Source of the DNA: JBHGBM01 sp041946965
GTDB taxonomy: Bacteria; Acidobacteriota; Terriglobia; Bryobacterales; Bryobacteraceae
Length of the DNA stretch: 64,000 nucleotides
Assembly (NCBI GenBank): GCA_041946965.1
Contig: JBHGBM010000012.1
Location: 1-64,000 of the forward strand
Reading direction: 5' to 3'
Shown: in pieces, positions 49,266 through 57,987 of the stretch
How the letters are laid out: each line of letters begins with the position of its first letter
How positions within the stretch are numbered: the stretch's first letter is position 1
The notes under the pieces: generated by a model
What the model saw: only the letters and a program-made list of their open reading frames with translations
The model's database searches: none
Told to the model about the DNA's origin: nothing
Translations under genes and position numbers: made by a program

Positions 49266-50663
49266 ATGCAAAACATCATCGAGAAGGTGTGGAACGCCCA
49301 TGTGGTGCACGAGCAGCCCGGCGCTCCCACGCTGCTCTACATCGATCTGCACCTGGTCCACGAAGTGACTTCCCCGCAGGCGTTTCAGGGGCTGCGGGAG
49401 CGTGGTCTCAAGGTGCGCCGCCCCGAGTACACCGTGGCTACAGTGGACCACAGCATTCCCACCACGGACCGCTCGCTGCCGGTAGCCGACCCCATCGCCG
49501 CCGCGCAGATCGCGCAGCTTGAGCGCAACTGCGCCGATTTCGGAATTGCCTGCTTCGGCACGCACAGCGAGCGGCAGGGCGTGGTGCACATCATCGGGCC
49601 GGAACTGGGGCTGACGCAGCCGGGCATGACGGTGGTGTGCGGCGACAGCCACACGGCCACGCACGGGGCGTTCGGCGCGCTGGCGTTCGGCATCGGCACC
49701 AGCGAAGTGGAGCACGTGCTCGCAACCCAGTGCCTGTTGCAGCGGCGCTCGAAGAGCTACCAGGTGCAGGTGGATGGCGCCTTGCGGCCGGGAGTGGGGG
49801 CCAAGGACATCATCCTCGCGCTGATCGCGAAGATCGGCGTGGGCGGCGGCACCGCCAGCGTTTTCGAATACACCGGCAGCGCCATCCGCGCGCTTTCGAT
49901 GGAAGAGCGCATGACGGTGTGCAACATGTCGATCGAAGCCGGCGCGCGCGCGGGCATGATCGCCCCGGACGATACCACGTTCGAGTATCTCAGCGGACGG
50001 CCTTACGCACCCAAGGGAGCCGCCTGGGACGCCGCCGTGGCGCGCTGGAAGAAACTGGCCACGGACGAGGGCGCGGGCTACGATCACTCGGTCTCGCTCG
50101 ACGCCTCCGCGCTCGAACCCATGATCACCTTCGGCACCAATCCGGGCATGGGCATCCCGGTCACCGCGCCGGTTCCGGACCCGGCGGGCGTGGCCGACCC
50201 GCTCCAGCGCGAGTCCATCGAGAAGGCCCTGCGCTACATGGACCTGCCCGGCGGCAAGCCGCTGCTGGGCCGCCCCATCGACGTGATCTTCATCGGAAGC
50301 TGCACCAACGGCCGCATCACGGACCTGCGCGCCGCCGCCTCCGTGCTCAAGGGCCGCAAGGTCCACCCGAGGGTGCGCGCGCTGGTGGTGCCCGGATCCC
50401 AGGAGGTGAAACGGCTGGCGCTGGCCGAAGGTCTCGACCGCGTCTTCCGCGAAGCGGGCTGCGAGTGGCGCGAGCCCGGCTGCTCCATGTGCATCGCCAT
50501 GAACGGAGATCAGCTCCAGCCCGGCCAGTACAGCGTCTCTACTTCCAACCGCAATTTCGAAGGCCGCCAGGGCAAGGGCGCGCGCACCTTCCTCGCCAGC
50601 CCGATGACCGCCGCCGCCAGCGCCATCGCCGGCGCCGTGGCGGATGTGAGGACCCTGCTATGA
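49266..50663 (+). CDS. leuC: 3-isopropylmalate dehydratase large subunit
   Basis: The 465-residue protein carries the aconitase-family [4Fe-4S] ligands (GSCTNGR and GCSMCIAMN) and the HSERQGVVHIIGPE and GDSHTATHGAFGALAFGIG motifs. With LeuD it isomerises 2- to 3-isopropylmalate. It lies 93 bases after leuB, the largest gap in the operon, and overlaps leuD by ATGA. Confidence 0.96.
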   Translation: MQNIIEKVWNAHVVHEQPGAPTLLYIDLHLVHEVTSPQAFQGLRERGLKVRRPEYTVATVDHSIPTTDRSLPVADPIAAAQIAQLERNCADFGIACFGTHSERQGVVHIIGPELGLTQPGMTVVCGDSHTATHGAFGALAFGIGTSEVEHVLATQCLLQRRSKSYQVQVDGALRPGVGAKDIILALIAKIGVGGGTASVFEYTGSAIRALSMEERMTVCNMSIEAGARAGMIAPDDTTFEYLSGRPYAPKGAAWDAAVARWKKLATDEGAGYDHSVSLDASALEPMITFGTNPGMGIPVTAPVPDPAGVADPLQRESIEKALRYMDLPGGKPLLGRPIDVIFIGSCTNGRITDLRAAASVLKGRKVHPRVRALVVPGSQEVKRLALAEGLDRVFREAGCEWREPGCSMCIAMNGDQLQPGQYSVSTSNRNFEGRQGKGARTFLASPMTAAASAIAGAVADVRTLL

Positions 50664-51256
50664 AACCCTTCACCAGCTTTTCCAGCCGCATGGTTCCGAT
50701 GCCGGTGAACAACATCGACACGGACCAGATCATCCCCGCCCGGTTCCTGAAGACCATCTCCAAGCAGGGGCTCGGCGACCAGCTTTTCTACGACTGGCGC
50801 TACGACGAGCACGGCAACCCCAAGCCCGATTTCATCCTCAACCAGCCGAGCGCCAAGGGCGCACTGATTCTGCTGGCGGGCGATAACTTCGGCTGCGGCA
50901 GCTCGCGCGAACACGCCCCCTGGGCGCTCACGCAGTTCGGCTTCCGCGCGGTGATCAGCACCTCGTTCGCGGACATCTTCAAGCAGAACGCGCTGAAGAA
51001 TTCGCTGCTGCCCATCGTGGTGCCGGCGGACGTGCACGCGAAACTGTTCCGGAACGCCGATGCGGAGGTCTCGGTGGACCTGGCGGCGCAGACGCTAAAG
51101 CTTGCCGACGGCACGGCGGTGGAATTCCCCGTGGATGCCTTCGCCAAACACTGCCTGCTCGAAGGCGTGGACGAGCTCGGCTATATCCTGAAGAACGAAG
51201 CGGCCATCGCGGCCTACGAGGGTTCGCGGCAGGCGCCGGTCAATACACACCTGTGA
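50660..51256 (+). CDS. leuD: 3-isopropylmalate dehydratase small subunit
   Basis: The 198-residue protein has the LeuD swivel domain: NNIDTDQIIPARFLK, GDNFGCGSSREHAPWAL and a FADIFKQNALKN helix. The length fits LeuD of the bacterial type. The ATG at 50660 overlaps the leuC stop; the same frame stays open far upstream through leuC but carries no homology. It ends the leucine operon. Confidence 0.96.
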   Translation: MKPFTSFSSRMVPMPVNNIDTDQIIPARFLKTISKQGLGDQLFYDWRYDEHGNPKPDFILNQPSAKGALILLAGDNFGCGSSREHAPWALTQFGFRAVISTSFADIFKQNALKNSLLPIVVPADVHAKLFRNADAEVSVDLAAQTLKLADGTAVEFPVDAFAKHCLLEGVDELGYILKNEAAIAAYEGSRQAPVNTHL

Positions 51257-51326
51257 ACGCGCGGCACGGCGCACCGCCCGTAAGTATTTGATTCCTTGAT
51301 GGCAACTGGCGTGCCGCCGGGAAGGC

Positions 51327-52253
51327 ATGCTACTCCTGCTGATCCCCGCCCTGCTGCTTGCTCAGGCTGACAAACCATGGCAGGAACCCTGCCGGCAGGC
51401 ACGCGAAGCCATCACGGCCGGCCACTACGACGAAGCCGAAAAGATCCTCGAAACCTATGCCGCCGGTGCGGGCGCGCTGGCGCACCGTGCCGCGCCGCTG
51501 CTGCGCGATGTGGCCCGCGGCTATGAGAAGGAAGTCCGCTACGCCGAGGCCGAGCGCGTCTACCGCAGTGTACTCGCGTTGTGGGAAGCGGCCGCGCCCG
51601 GCCAACCCGTGGTGGCGGCCAGCCTCAACGACCTCGCCGCGGTGCTGCGCGGCCGGCGCCGCCATGCGGAGGCCGTACCGCCCGCAGAGCGAGCCGCCGC
51701 AATCCTCGGCGCCGTGGCAGGCCAGGACTCGCCCGCCTTCGGCATGGCACTGGACAAACTCGGCGAAACCCTGGCGGCCGCGGGCCGGCAAGCGGAAGCC
51801 GCCGCCGCGTACCAGCGCGCGCTGGGCGTGCTGAACGCGTCTTTGGGGCCGCAGAACATGATGTCCGCAGGCGTGCTCGGCCGCTATGCCACGGTGCTCT
51901 CCACGCTGGGCCAGAACGAGGAAGCGCGCCGCAGCCGCGAGCGGGCCGAGGAGATCCGCGCGGCCAAGTCCGCCAGGGCAGCCTCGGTGACCATGCCCTC
52001 GCTGATCGAAAAAGTGGAGCCGCGGTATTCCGAGGAGGCCCGCGCCGCAGGCTTGCAGGGTTCCATCGTCGTGTATGCGGAAATTGATACGGACGGCCGA
52101 GCCTCGCGGGCCTACGTCATGACACCGCTCGGCATGGGCCTGGATGAAGCCGCCATCGCCGCCGTGAAGTCCTGGCGCTTCCGTCCCGCTTACCGTGACG
52201 GCACGCCCGCCACGGTTGCGGCAACCATCGAAGTGAATTTCCGGCTGATGTAG
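51327..52253 (+). CDS. TPR protein with TonB-type C-terminal domain
   Basis: The 308-residue protein has a short Sec signal (MLLLLIPALLLAQA), TPR-like helices (about 20-210, HYDEAEKILETYAA, RYAEAERVYRSVLALWEAA, RQAEAAAAYQRALGVLNAS) and a TonB C-terminal domain (about 220-306, VEPRYSEEARAAGLQGSIVV, AAIAAVKSWRFRPA). Secreted proteins of this kind occur widely in acidobacteria. Without an N-terminal membrane anchor and Pro-rich spacer it is unlikely to energise receptors like true TonB. Confidence 0.75.
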   Translation: MLLLLIPALLLAQADKPWQEPCRQAREAITAGHYDEAEKILETYAAGAGALAHRAAPLLRDVARGYEKEVRYAEAERVYRSVLALWEAAAPGQPVVAASLNDLAAVLRGRRRHAEAVPPAERAAAILGAVAGQDSPAFGMALDKLGETLAAAGRQAEAAAAYQRALGVLNASLGPQNMMSAGVLGRYATVLSTLGQNEEARRSRERAEEIRAAKSARAASVTMPSLIEKVEPRYSEEARAAGLQGSIVVYAEIDTDGRASRAYVMTPLGMGLDEAAIAAVKSWRFRPAYRDGTPATVAATIEVNFRLM

Positions 52254-52262
52254 CTTGCGGGA

Positions 52263-52268
52263 TATAAT
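52263..52268 (+). promoter_or_regulatory. -10 box of the enolase-superfamily gene
   Basis: TATAAT lies 46 bases before the ATG at 52315, overlapping the region after the preceding stop. No clear -35 is seen. A consensus AGGAGG at 52303-52308 supports the start at 52315. Confidence 0.4.
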
Positions 52269-52314
52269 CGGACCCTGGTGGATGTTACAGTTCCCTTCCG
52301 CCAGGAGGTGGCCC

Positions 52315-53661
52315 ATGCAAGCGAAACGGTTCAGCCGGCGCTCGCTGCTGCGCGCTTCGGGCGCGGCGGCGGCGGTCTCGCGCGCGCTGCCCACGCCCGC
52401 CGAGGCGCGGGAATTACAGGGAGTGAACCCGCGCTCGGCGCCTTCCAGGCTGCGCATCACGGATATGCGCGCCTGCACGGTGGCGGCGAATTACGATTAC
52501 CCGATCATCCGCATTGACACCAACCAGGGCGTCTACGGCCTGGGCGAAGTGCGCGACGCGGGCGTGAAAGGCATCGCCCTGATCCTGAAGGCGCACATCA
52601 AGGGGAAGAACCCGCTGGAGATCGACAACGTCCTGGCCGGCATCCGCCCGTTCGCCGGGCATGGCCGCATGGGCGGCGGCTACAGCGCCGTGGACATGGC
52701 GCTGCACGACATCGCGGGCAAGGTGTACGGCGCGCCGGCGTGGCGGCTGCTCGGCCCCAAGCGCCGCGACCGCATCCGCGTCTACTGCGACACCACCGGG
52801 CACGACGATCCCAAGATCTACGCCGCGCGCATGTTGAAGCGCAAACAGATGGGGTTCACGTTCTTCAAGATGGACCTCTACACGAGGATGGTGGCCCAGC
52901 GTCCCGGCGCGGTGAACCAGAGCGGCGTCGCGACCGAAAAAGGCCTGAAGTACCTTTGTGAATACATTCAGGCCGTGCGCGACGCCATCGGCTGGGATCA
53001 GCCGCTGGGGGCCGACCACTTCGGGCGCCTGAGCGTGAACGACGCCATACGCTACGCGCGCGCCTTCGAGCCCTACCAGCTTGCCTGGGCCGAAGACCTG
53101 ATTCCCTGGAGGGACTGGCGGGGCTACAAGAAGATCAGCGAATCCACCACCACCCCGACGCTCACGGGCGAGGATATTTTCGGCCTGGAAGAGGGCTTCC
53201 AGAATCTGATCGAAAACCAGGCGCTGGACATCATTCAGCCGGACCCGGAGACCTCCGGGGCGCTCATCGAAACCAAGCGCATTTCCGATTTCGCATCCAT
53301 GCACGGCATCCCCACGGTGCTGCATTTCGCCGGCTCGCCGGTGGGATGCATGGCCAGCGTACACCTGGCGGCCACGCTGAAGGATTTCGTGGTGATGGAA
53401 AACCACGCGGTGGACATGCCTTGGTGGGGCGACCTGGTGAAACCCAGGGTCGCCATCCAGGACGGCCACCTGCCCGTGCCGGACGCGCCGGGGCTGGGCG
53501 TGGAGTTGAACGAGCCGGTCATCCGCGAGCATCTGCGCTACCCGGGCTATTTCGAGCCCACGCCGATGTATGACGACTTCATCATCAGCGGGTTCCGGCG
53601 CGTGGGTCCGTGGCCGCACTTCGACGAGGACGGGAACTACGTGAACAAGGTGACTTACTAA
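52315..53661 (+). CDS. Enolase-superfamily (mandelate racemase-like) enzyme with Tat signal
   Basis: The protein, about 448 residues, opens with a twin-arginine signal (KRFSRRSLLRASGAAAAV) and continues as an MR/MLE capping domain and barrel. Putative metal ligands are in ADHFGR, WAEDL and TGEDIF. A catalytic His is likely in VLHFAGSPVG, and KMDLY holds the Lys side. It resembles sugar-acid dehydratases (D-galactonate/RspA type), but the substrate is uncertain. Export by Tat is unusual for the family and typical of acidobacterial and planctomycete relatives. Confidence 0.8.
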   Translation: MQAKRFSRRSLLRASGAAAAVSRALPTPAEARELQGVNPRSAPSRLRITDMRACTVAANYDYPIIRIDTNQGVYGLGEVRDAGVKGIALILKAHIKGKNPLEIDNVLAGIRPFAGHGRMGGGYSAVDMALHDIAGKVYGAPAWRLLGPKRRDRIRVYCDTTGHDDPKIYAARMLKRKQMGFTFFKMDLYTRMVAQRPGAVNQSGVATEKGLKYLCEYIQAVRDAIGWDQPLGADHFGRLSVNDAIRYARAFEPYQLAWAEDLIPWRDWRGYKKISESTTTPTLTGEDIFGLEEGFQNLIENQALDIIQPDPETSGALIETKRISDFASMHGIPTVLHFAGSPVGCMASVHLAATLKDFVVMENHAVDMPWWGDLVKPRVAIQDGHLPVPDAPGLGVELNEPVIREHLRYPGYFEPTPMYDDFIISGFRRVGPWPHFDEDGNYVNKVTY

Positions 53662-53691
53662 CGAAAGGCCTTCCGGCGCGTCCAATGGCGC

Positions 53692-54417
53692 ATGAAGTTT
53701 CGAATTCCCCTCGCAGTGTTTGCCCTCGCCGCGCTGGCCGGCGCGCAGGAGATTGCTTTTGAGCGCAGCTTCCCCGTCAGCGGACCGGTGGAGTTGAACG
53801 CCGCCACGCACGCCGGCAGCATCTCCGTGCGCGCCGGGACGGGCTCGGAAGTCCGCGTCCGCGGCGCCATCCGCCCGAATGGCGACAGCCGCCGGCTTGA
53901 CGCCCAGGCATCCGGCATCCAGCAGAACCCGCCCGTGCGCCAGTCCGGCAACATCATCACCATTGAACGCCTCCCGGAAAGCGATTTGCGCCACCGCGTT
54001 TCCATCCGGTATGAGATCGAGACACCGGCCGTCACCCGCCTCGCAGCCGAAGCGGGCGCCGGACAGGTGTCCGTGGAAGGACTGCACGGCGACGTGAAGG
54101 TCCGCACCGGCGCGGGAAAGATTTCAATCGCCGGAGTTCACGGCGCCATCGACGCCCAGAGCGGTGCCGGGAGCATCAACGTGGAGCAGGCCACTTCGGC
54201 GCCGGTTTCGGCCCGCACCAGCGCCGGGTCGATCATGGTGCGGCTGCCGGGTTCGGGCTTCGACGTGAAGGCGCACACCTCGGCGGGGCGCGTGCAGATC
54301 GCCGGTGCGTCCCAACCGGCGGCGCGCAGTCCGCGGCAGGACATCAACGCGAAGCTGCGCGGCGGCGGGCCGGCGGTGGACCTCAGCACGGCCGCGGGCG
54401 GCATCCGGGTGGAGTAG
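53692..54417 (+). CDS. DUF4097-like secreted beta-helix protein
   Basis: The 241-residue protein has a Sec signal (MKFRIPLAVFALAALAGAQ). Short repeated strands follow, such as AGSISVRAGTGSEV, GAGQVSVEGLHG, GAGKISIAGVHG and SAGSIMVRL, typical of the DUF4097/DUF4098 putative adhesin beta solenoid. Such proteins are often encoded by stress or anti-sigma loci, but no sigma factor is adjacent. Function is unknown. It is convergent with the L,D-transpeptidase gene. Confidence 0.7.
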   Translation: MKFRIPLAVFALAALAGAQEIAFERSFPVSGPVELNAATHAGSISVRAGTGSEVRVRGAIRPNGDSRRLDAQASGIQQNPPVRQSGNIITIERLPESDLRHRVSIRYEIETPAVTRLAAEAGAGQVSVEGLHGDVKVRTGAGKISIAGVHGAIDAQSGAGSINVEQATSAPVSARTSAGSIMVRLPGSGFDVKAHTSAGRVQIAGASQPAARSPRQDINAKLRGGGPAVDLSTAAGGIRVE

Positions 54418-54418
54418 C

Positions 54419-54925
54419 CTACGGGTTGATCTCGACCGGCGTGCCGTTGGGCACCAGGTTCCAGATCTCCTCGATCTCGGCGTTGGTCACGGCTATGCAG
54501 CCATTGGTCCAGTCCGTCAGGCGGTGGGCGGCGCCGATAAAACCCTGGCCGTTCGGGAGGCCGTGAATCATGATGTCGCCGCCCGGATTCACACCCTGCC
54601 GCCGCGCGCGCTCCCGGTCGGCGGCATTCGGATACGAGACCCGCAGCGACTTGTGAAAGGCGCTGGCGGCGTTTCTTCCGCTGATCGAGTAGTTTCCTTC
54701 GGGTGTCTTGCCATCGCCCTGGCGGGTCTTCGGCCCCACGGGATTATTTCCCAACGCGATCTTGTAAGAACGGATCACGTTCCCGCCACGGTACAGGAGA
54801 AGCTCCCGCTTCGCCTTGTTGACCACCACCCTGTCCGCGGGGGCGGTCCTGGCGGCGGCAGAACCCGAAAGCAGACACAACGCCGCTGCTGCAAGCATCC
54901 GGACGGAGTAGCCGGGCGCGCTCAC
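54419..54925 (-). CDS. L,D-transpeptidase (YkuD family)
   Basis: The 168-residue product has a signal-like hydrophobic start (RMLAAAALCLLSGSAAA) and one YkuD domain. The active-site segment is HGLPNG and DWTNGCIAVTNAEIEE with catalytic Cys, and the early strand is NKAKRELLLYRGGNVIRSY. L,D-transpeptidases make 3-3 crosslinks in peptidoglycan or attach proteins to it. The GTG start at 54925 overlaps the stop of the preceding unknown gene. It ends 1 base after the convergent DUF4097-like gene. Confidence 0.88.
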   Translation of the reverse strand: MSAPGYSVRMLAAAALCLLSGSAAARTAPADRVVVNKAKRELLLYRGGNVIRSYKIALGNNPVGPKTRQGDGKTPEGNYSISGRNAASAFHKSLRVSYPNAADRERARRQGVNPGGDIMIHGLPNGQGFIGAAHRLTDWTNGCIAVTNAEIEEIWNLVPNGTPVEINP

Positions 54926-55281
54926 TCTTCCTGTGCGTCGATGATGATCTCCGGGCAGGCCGCGTCCATGAACACGGTATACTCCAGCCTCGAGTCGGGG
55001 CCCGTCAAGGCGACGGAATAGCCGAAGTGCCCGGTGCGCCTGGCTACCAGGCGCGGCCACATTCTCGCCCCGTTGCCGTGGGCCACGGTGGCCCCGCCGG
55101 GCCCTTCCGGCGACCGCTTGCCGTGAAACTCAAGGGCCCAGGGGGTCCCCGGGGCGGCCTCAAACCGGATCTCCTGTCCCACGTAGAACTGGGCGTAGTA
55201 GGGGGTGACGACCACCCTTCCATCTTCGACGGCGAACACTACTTTATCCGTGCGTGCCATCTGCTTCGCTGGTATTCCCAT
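54922..55281 (-). CDS. Unknown 119-residue protein, possibly beta-sandwich
   Basis: No family is recognised. The sequence is strand-rich (DKVVFAVEDGRVVVTPYYAQ, GQEIRFEAAPGTPWALEFHG, FGYSVALTGPDSRLEYTVF) and ends CPEIIIDAQEE. It contains no signal peptide. The build recalls a cupredoxin-like or immunoglobulin-like sandwich, but no copper site is evident. It sits between a TPR protein kinase gene 13 bases upstream and an overlapping L,D-transpeptidase gene, so a role in envelope signalling is conceivable. I chose the ATG at 55281 (MGIPAKQ). Confidence 0.6.
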   Translation of the reverse strand: MGIPAKQMARTDKVVFAVEDGRVVVTPYYAQFYVGQEIRFEAAPGTPWALEFHGKRSPEGPGGATVAHGNGARMWPRLVARRTGHFGYSVALTGPDSRLEYTVFMDAACPEIIIDAQEE

Positions 55282-55294
55282 ACACCATCCTTCT

Positions 55295-57889
55295 TTACTT
55301 GCTGACTTGCTGGAACGCGGGGTCGCGGCGCAGCTCTGCCAGGTCCCCGGCATGCAGGACTTCTTTCATGGGGTGCCCTAACTCGATCGCCCGCCCGATG
55401 GCCTTCAGCGCGTCCTGACGCTGCCCGAGCCTCTCGTATACCAGCCCGCGCCGGAACTGGACCGAGGCCTCTTCCGGAGCCAAGTCCCCAGCCTCGCGCG
55501 CGTGCCTGAGCGCGGCGGACTTGTCCCCTACGCCGGCCAGGTAATAGGCCAGGCTGGCGTGTGTTTCGGCGTGCTTCGGCGCGGCGCGCAGGCGGGCTTC
55601 GGCGATCCTTATGGCCTCGCGCAGCGCTTCCAGGCCTTTATCGCGCATTCCGGGCACACCCATGTAGGACATGCCCAGGTTGCCCCAGATCACGTGATTC
55701 CTGGTGCGCTCCTCCCTGCTCAGCCGCAGCGCATTTTCGAAATTCGGGATCACCTCTTCGTAGCGCTGGAGGTAGTAGCAGACCGTGCCCAGGTTGGCGT
55801 AGGCCTTGGCGGTAGGCTTGATGGACAGGGATTTCCGCAGGTAGCTGATGGCGTCCTCCGGCCGGTCCATGAGGTGATAGAGCGCACCCACACGCCGGTA
55901 AGCGTCCGCGCTTCGCGTGAATTCCAGCATCAGCAGGAACTGCCGCTCGGCATTGCGGAAATCGCCCATGCGGTAGTACGCCAGCCCGAGGTCGCGGTAA
56001 GTGGTCCACAACTCCGGGCGGAGCGCGATGGCCGCAGTCAAAGTTTCGATCGCCTGTGCCTTGCGCGCCGGATCGCGCCGGGACATCGCGGCATAGGCGT
56101 TGCCGAGCGCACGCAGCGCATCGGCGTTCTTGGGCTCGGAGGCGAGCGCCGCTCTCAACTCCCGCACGGCGCTTTCCGGCTCGGTACGCGCCAGCCAGAC
56201 GTTGGCGAGCGCGATGTGGGCCTGCGCCATGCGCCGGTCCACCCGCAGGGCTCGCTCGCAACTCTCACGCGCCCGTCCGAGCCATGCGCCGTCCTCGGTG
56301 GCCTGATATTTCGCCAGGTAGGCCTCGCCGAGATGCGCATGGGCCTGCGCGTAGGCGGGGTCCCGGCGGACGGCCTCCTCCAGCAGGGTGATGGCGGGAT
56401 CCACGTCCTCCACCTCGCCGCTGCCCAGATGGCCGATGCCGCGCACGAAGGCGTCGAATGCGGCGGCGTCGCGCGTGCGTCCTGCGTCCAGGCGTCCGCG
56501 CTCGGCCGGGGGCAATTTCAGGTCGAGCATGCCGGCGGCTAGTTCGGAGGCCTCGTCCTGGAGCTTCACCAGCTTCGCGGCGGAGGAATCCAGCGTCCGG
56601 CTGGCCGTCTGCACGGTGTTCTCGGCGTCCACCAGGTTCACGATGATGCGCACCGCGTCGCCGATGAACTCCACGCTGCCGGTGACGGCGAGCTGCACCT
56701 TGAAAATCTTGCGCGCCTCGGCCGCGCTGGTGATGCTTTCACCGCGAACTTCGGAATACGGCACCACGAGCACGCGGTTCTGGAACGGCTCGGTCTGCGT
56801 GAACTTGTTCGAGATCGTGTTCGCCAGGCCCTCACAGAAGGCGCGGTGCGCGTCCTCCGCGCCCAGGCAGTGGAACGGGACCACCGCCATCAGCCGTGCC
56901 GGCTTCGGTGGCGCCGGCGTGCGTCCGTACCAAACCACTCCCAGAACGGCGGCGGCCACGGCCAGGAACATCAGGAGCACGGCACGCCGCCTCGGTTTGG
57001 GCGGCGGGGGTGCGGCGGACACGAGGACCGCGGTCGGCTGCTCCGACATCGAGACCAGCCTGTGCTGCAAGGCCAGCAGGTCCGTCTCCATCTGTTCCAC
57101 GTCCTGGTAGCGTTCGGAGAGCTGCTTGGCCGTGGCGCGCTGGATGATGCGGTCCATCTCCTCGGGCAGGTCGGGACGAACGGCTTTCAACGGCGGCGTC
57201 GGTTCCGTCACGATGCGGTTGAGCAGGTCGAAGCCGCTCGAAGCGGTGAACGGAAGCCGCCCCGCCGCCAGTTCGTATAGCACGACGCCGAAGGAATAGA
57301 TGTCCGTGCGGCAGTCCAGGTCGAGGCCGCGCGCCTGCTCCGGCGACATGTAGGCCACCGTCCCGGCGGGTGCGCCCGGCGCGGTGATGTCGCGCCCGTC
57401 ATCCGCTTTCGCCATGCCGAAATCGGTGATCTTGACGATGCGGTCCTCGGAGAACATCACGTTGGAGGATTTCACGTCGCGGTGCAGGATGCCGTGCCGG
57501 TGCGCGTGCCGCAAGCCCGAGGCGATGGCCACGCCGCAGCGCAGCAGCTCGAACGGATCGACGGGCGAGCGCTGTTCCACGGAGCGCTGTATGAGCTGCC
57601 GGAGCGTGCCGCCCGACAGGTACTCCAATACCAGAAACATGCGGCCGGTTTCCGGATCGGTGTCCACGTCGTGCAGCACCACGATGTGCGGGTGGCTCAG
57701 GGCGGAAACGGCGCGGGCTTCGCGCCGGAAGCGTTCCACGGCCTGTTCGGAGTCAAGCAGGTGGGTGGATATGAACTTCAGGGCGACCAGGCGCTCGACG
57801 CGCGTATCCCGCGCCTTATAGACGGCGCCGTAGCCGCCCTCGCCGAGTTTCTCAAGGACCTGGTATCGAGAGACCACGCTTCGCGCCAA
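55295..57889 (-). CDS. Transmembrane serine/threonine kinase with TPR sensor domain
   Basis: The protein, about 864 residues, has a Pkn2-type kinase domain (about 5-275: GEGGYGAVY, VALKFI, LHRDVKSSN, ITDFGMA, YMSPEQARG). A juxtamembrane proline stretch, one membrane helix (about 305-325), a FlgO-like domain (about 335-455) and about ten TPR units follow. Such kinases are frequent in acidobacteria. I preferred the TTG at 57889, which has GGGAGG 9 bases before it and gives MARSVVSRYQVLEKLG; a GTG at 57934 lies inside a hairpin. Confidence 0.88.
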   Translation of the reverse strand: MARSVVSRYQVLEKLGEGGYGAVYKARDTRVERLVALKFISTHLLDSEQAVERFRREARAVSALSHPHIVVLHDVDTDPETGRMFLVLEYLSGGTLRQLIQRSVEQRSPVDPFELLRCGVAIASGLRHAHRHGILHRDVKSSNVMFSEDRIVKITDFGMAKADDGRDITAPGAPAGTVAYMSPEQARGLDLDCRTDIYSFGVVLYELAAGRLPFTASSGFDLLNRIVTEPTPPLKAVRPDLPEEMDRIIQRATAKQLSERYQDVEQMETDLLALQHRLVSMSEQPTAVLVSAAPPPPKPRRRAVLLMFLAVAAAVLGVVWYGRTPAPPKPARLMAVVPFHCLGAEDAHRAFCEGLANTISNKFTQTEPFQNRVLVVPYSEVRGESITSAAEARKIFKVQLAVTGSVEFIGDAVRIIVNLVDAENTVQTASRTLDSSAAKLVKLQDEASELAAGMLDLKLPPAERGRLDAGRTRDAAAFDAFVRGIGHLGSGEVEDVDPAITLLEEAVRRDPAYAQAHAHLGEAYLAKYQATEDGAWLGRARESCERALRVDRRMAQAHIALANVWLARTEPESAVRELRAALASEPKNADALRALGNAYAAMSRRDPARKAQAIETLTAAIALRPELWTTYRDLGLAYYRMGDFRNAERQFLLMLEFTRSADAYRRVGALYHLMDRPEDAISYLRKSLSIKPTAKAYANLGTVCYYLQRYEEVIPNFENALRLSREERTRNHVIWGNLGMSYMGVPGMRDKGLEALREAIRIAEARLRAAPKHAETHASLAYYLAGVGDKSAALRHAREAGDLAPEEASVQFRRGLVYERLGQRQDALKAIGRAIELGHPMKEVLHAGDLAELRRDPAFQQVSK

Positions 57890-57923
57890 TCGCAGCAGCC
57901 TCCCCTCCCACTTGGGAAAGCAT

Positions 57924-57940
57924 ACGCCCGTCACGGGCGT
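57924..57940. repeat. 7-bp inverted repeat near the divergent kinase and isomerase starts
   Basis: ACGCCCG-TCA-CGGGCGT is a perfect inverted repeat between the kinase gene (start 57889) and the sugar isomerase gene (start 57988). It may be an operator or a leader hairpin. Confidence 0.3.
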
Positions 57941-57987
57941 TACGCAAGCGCGCCGCGGCTGCTGTTTCTAGTATGCTCAGAGGTGAT

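Noticed and set aside
47838..50366. 842-codon open frame on the minus strand opposite leuB and leuC
   Set aside because: It crosses two well-conserved leucine genes and the hairpin between them, and has no domain of its own.
49637..50659. Upstream extension of the leuD frame inside leuC
   Set aside because: It reads as low-complexity Arg/Gly/Ala/Pro sequence out of frame with leuC; the LeuD fold begins at 50660.
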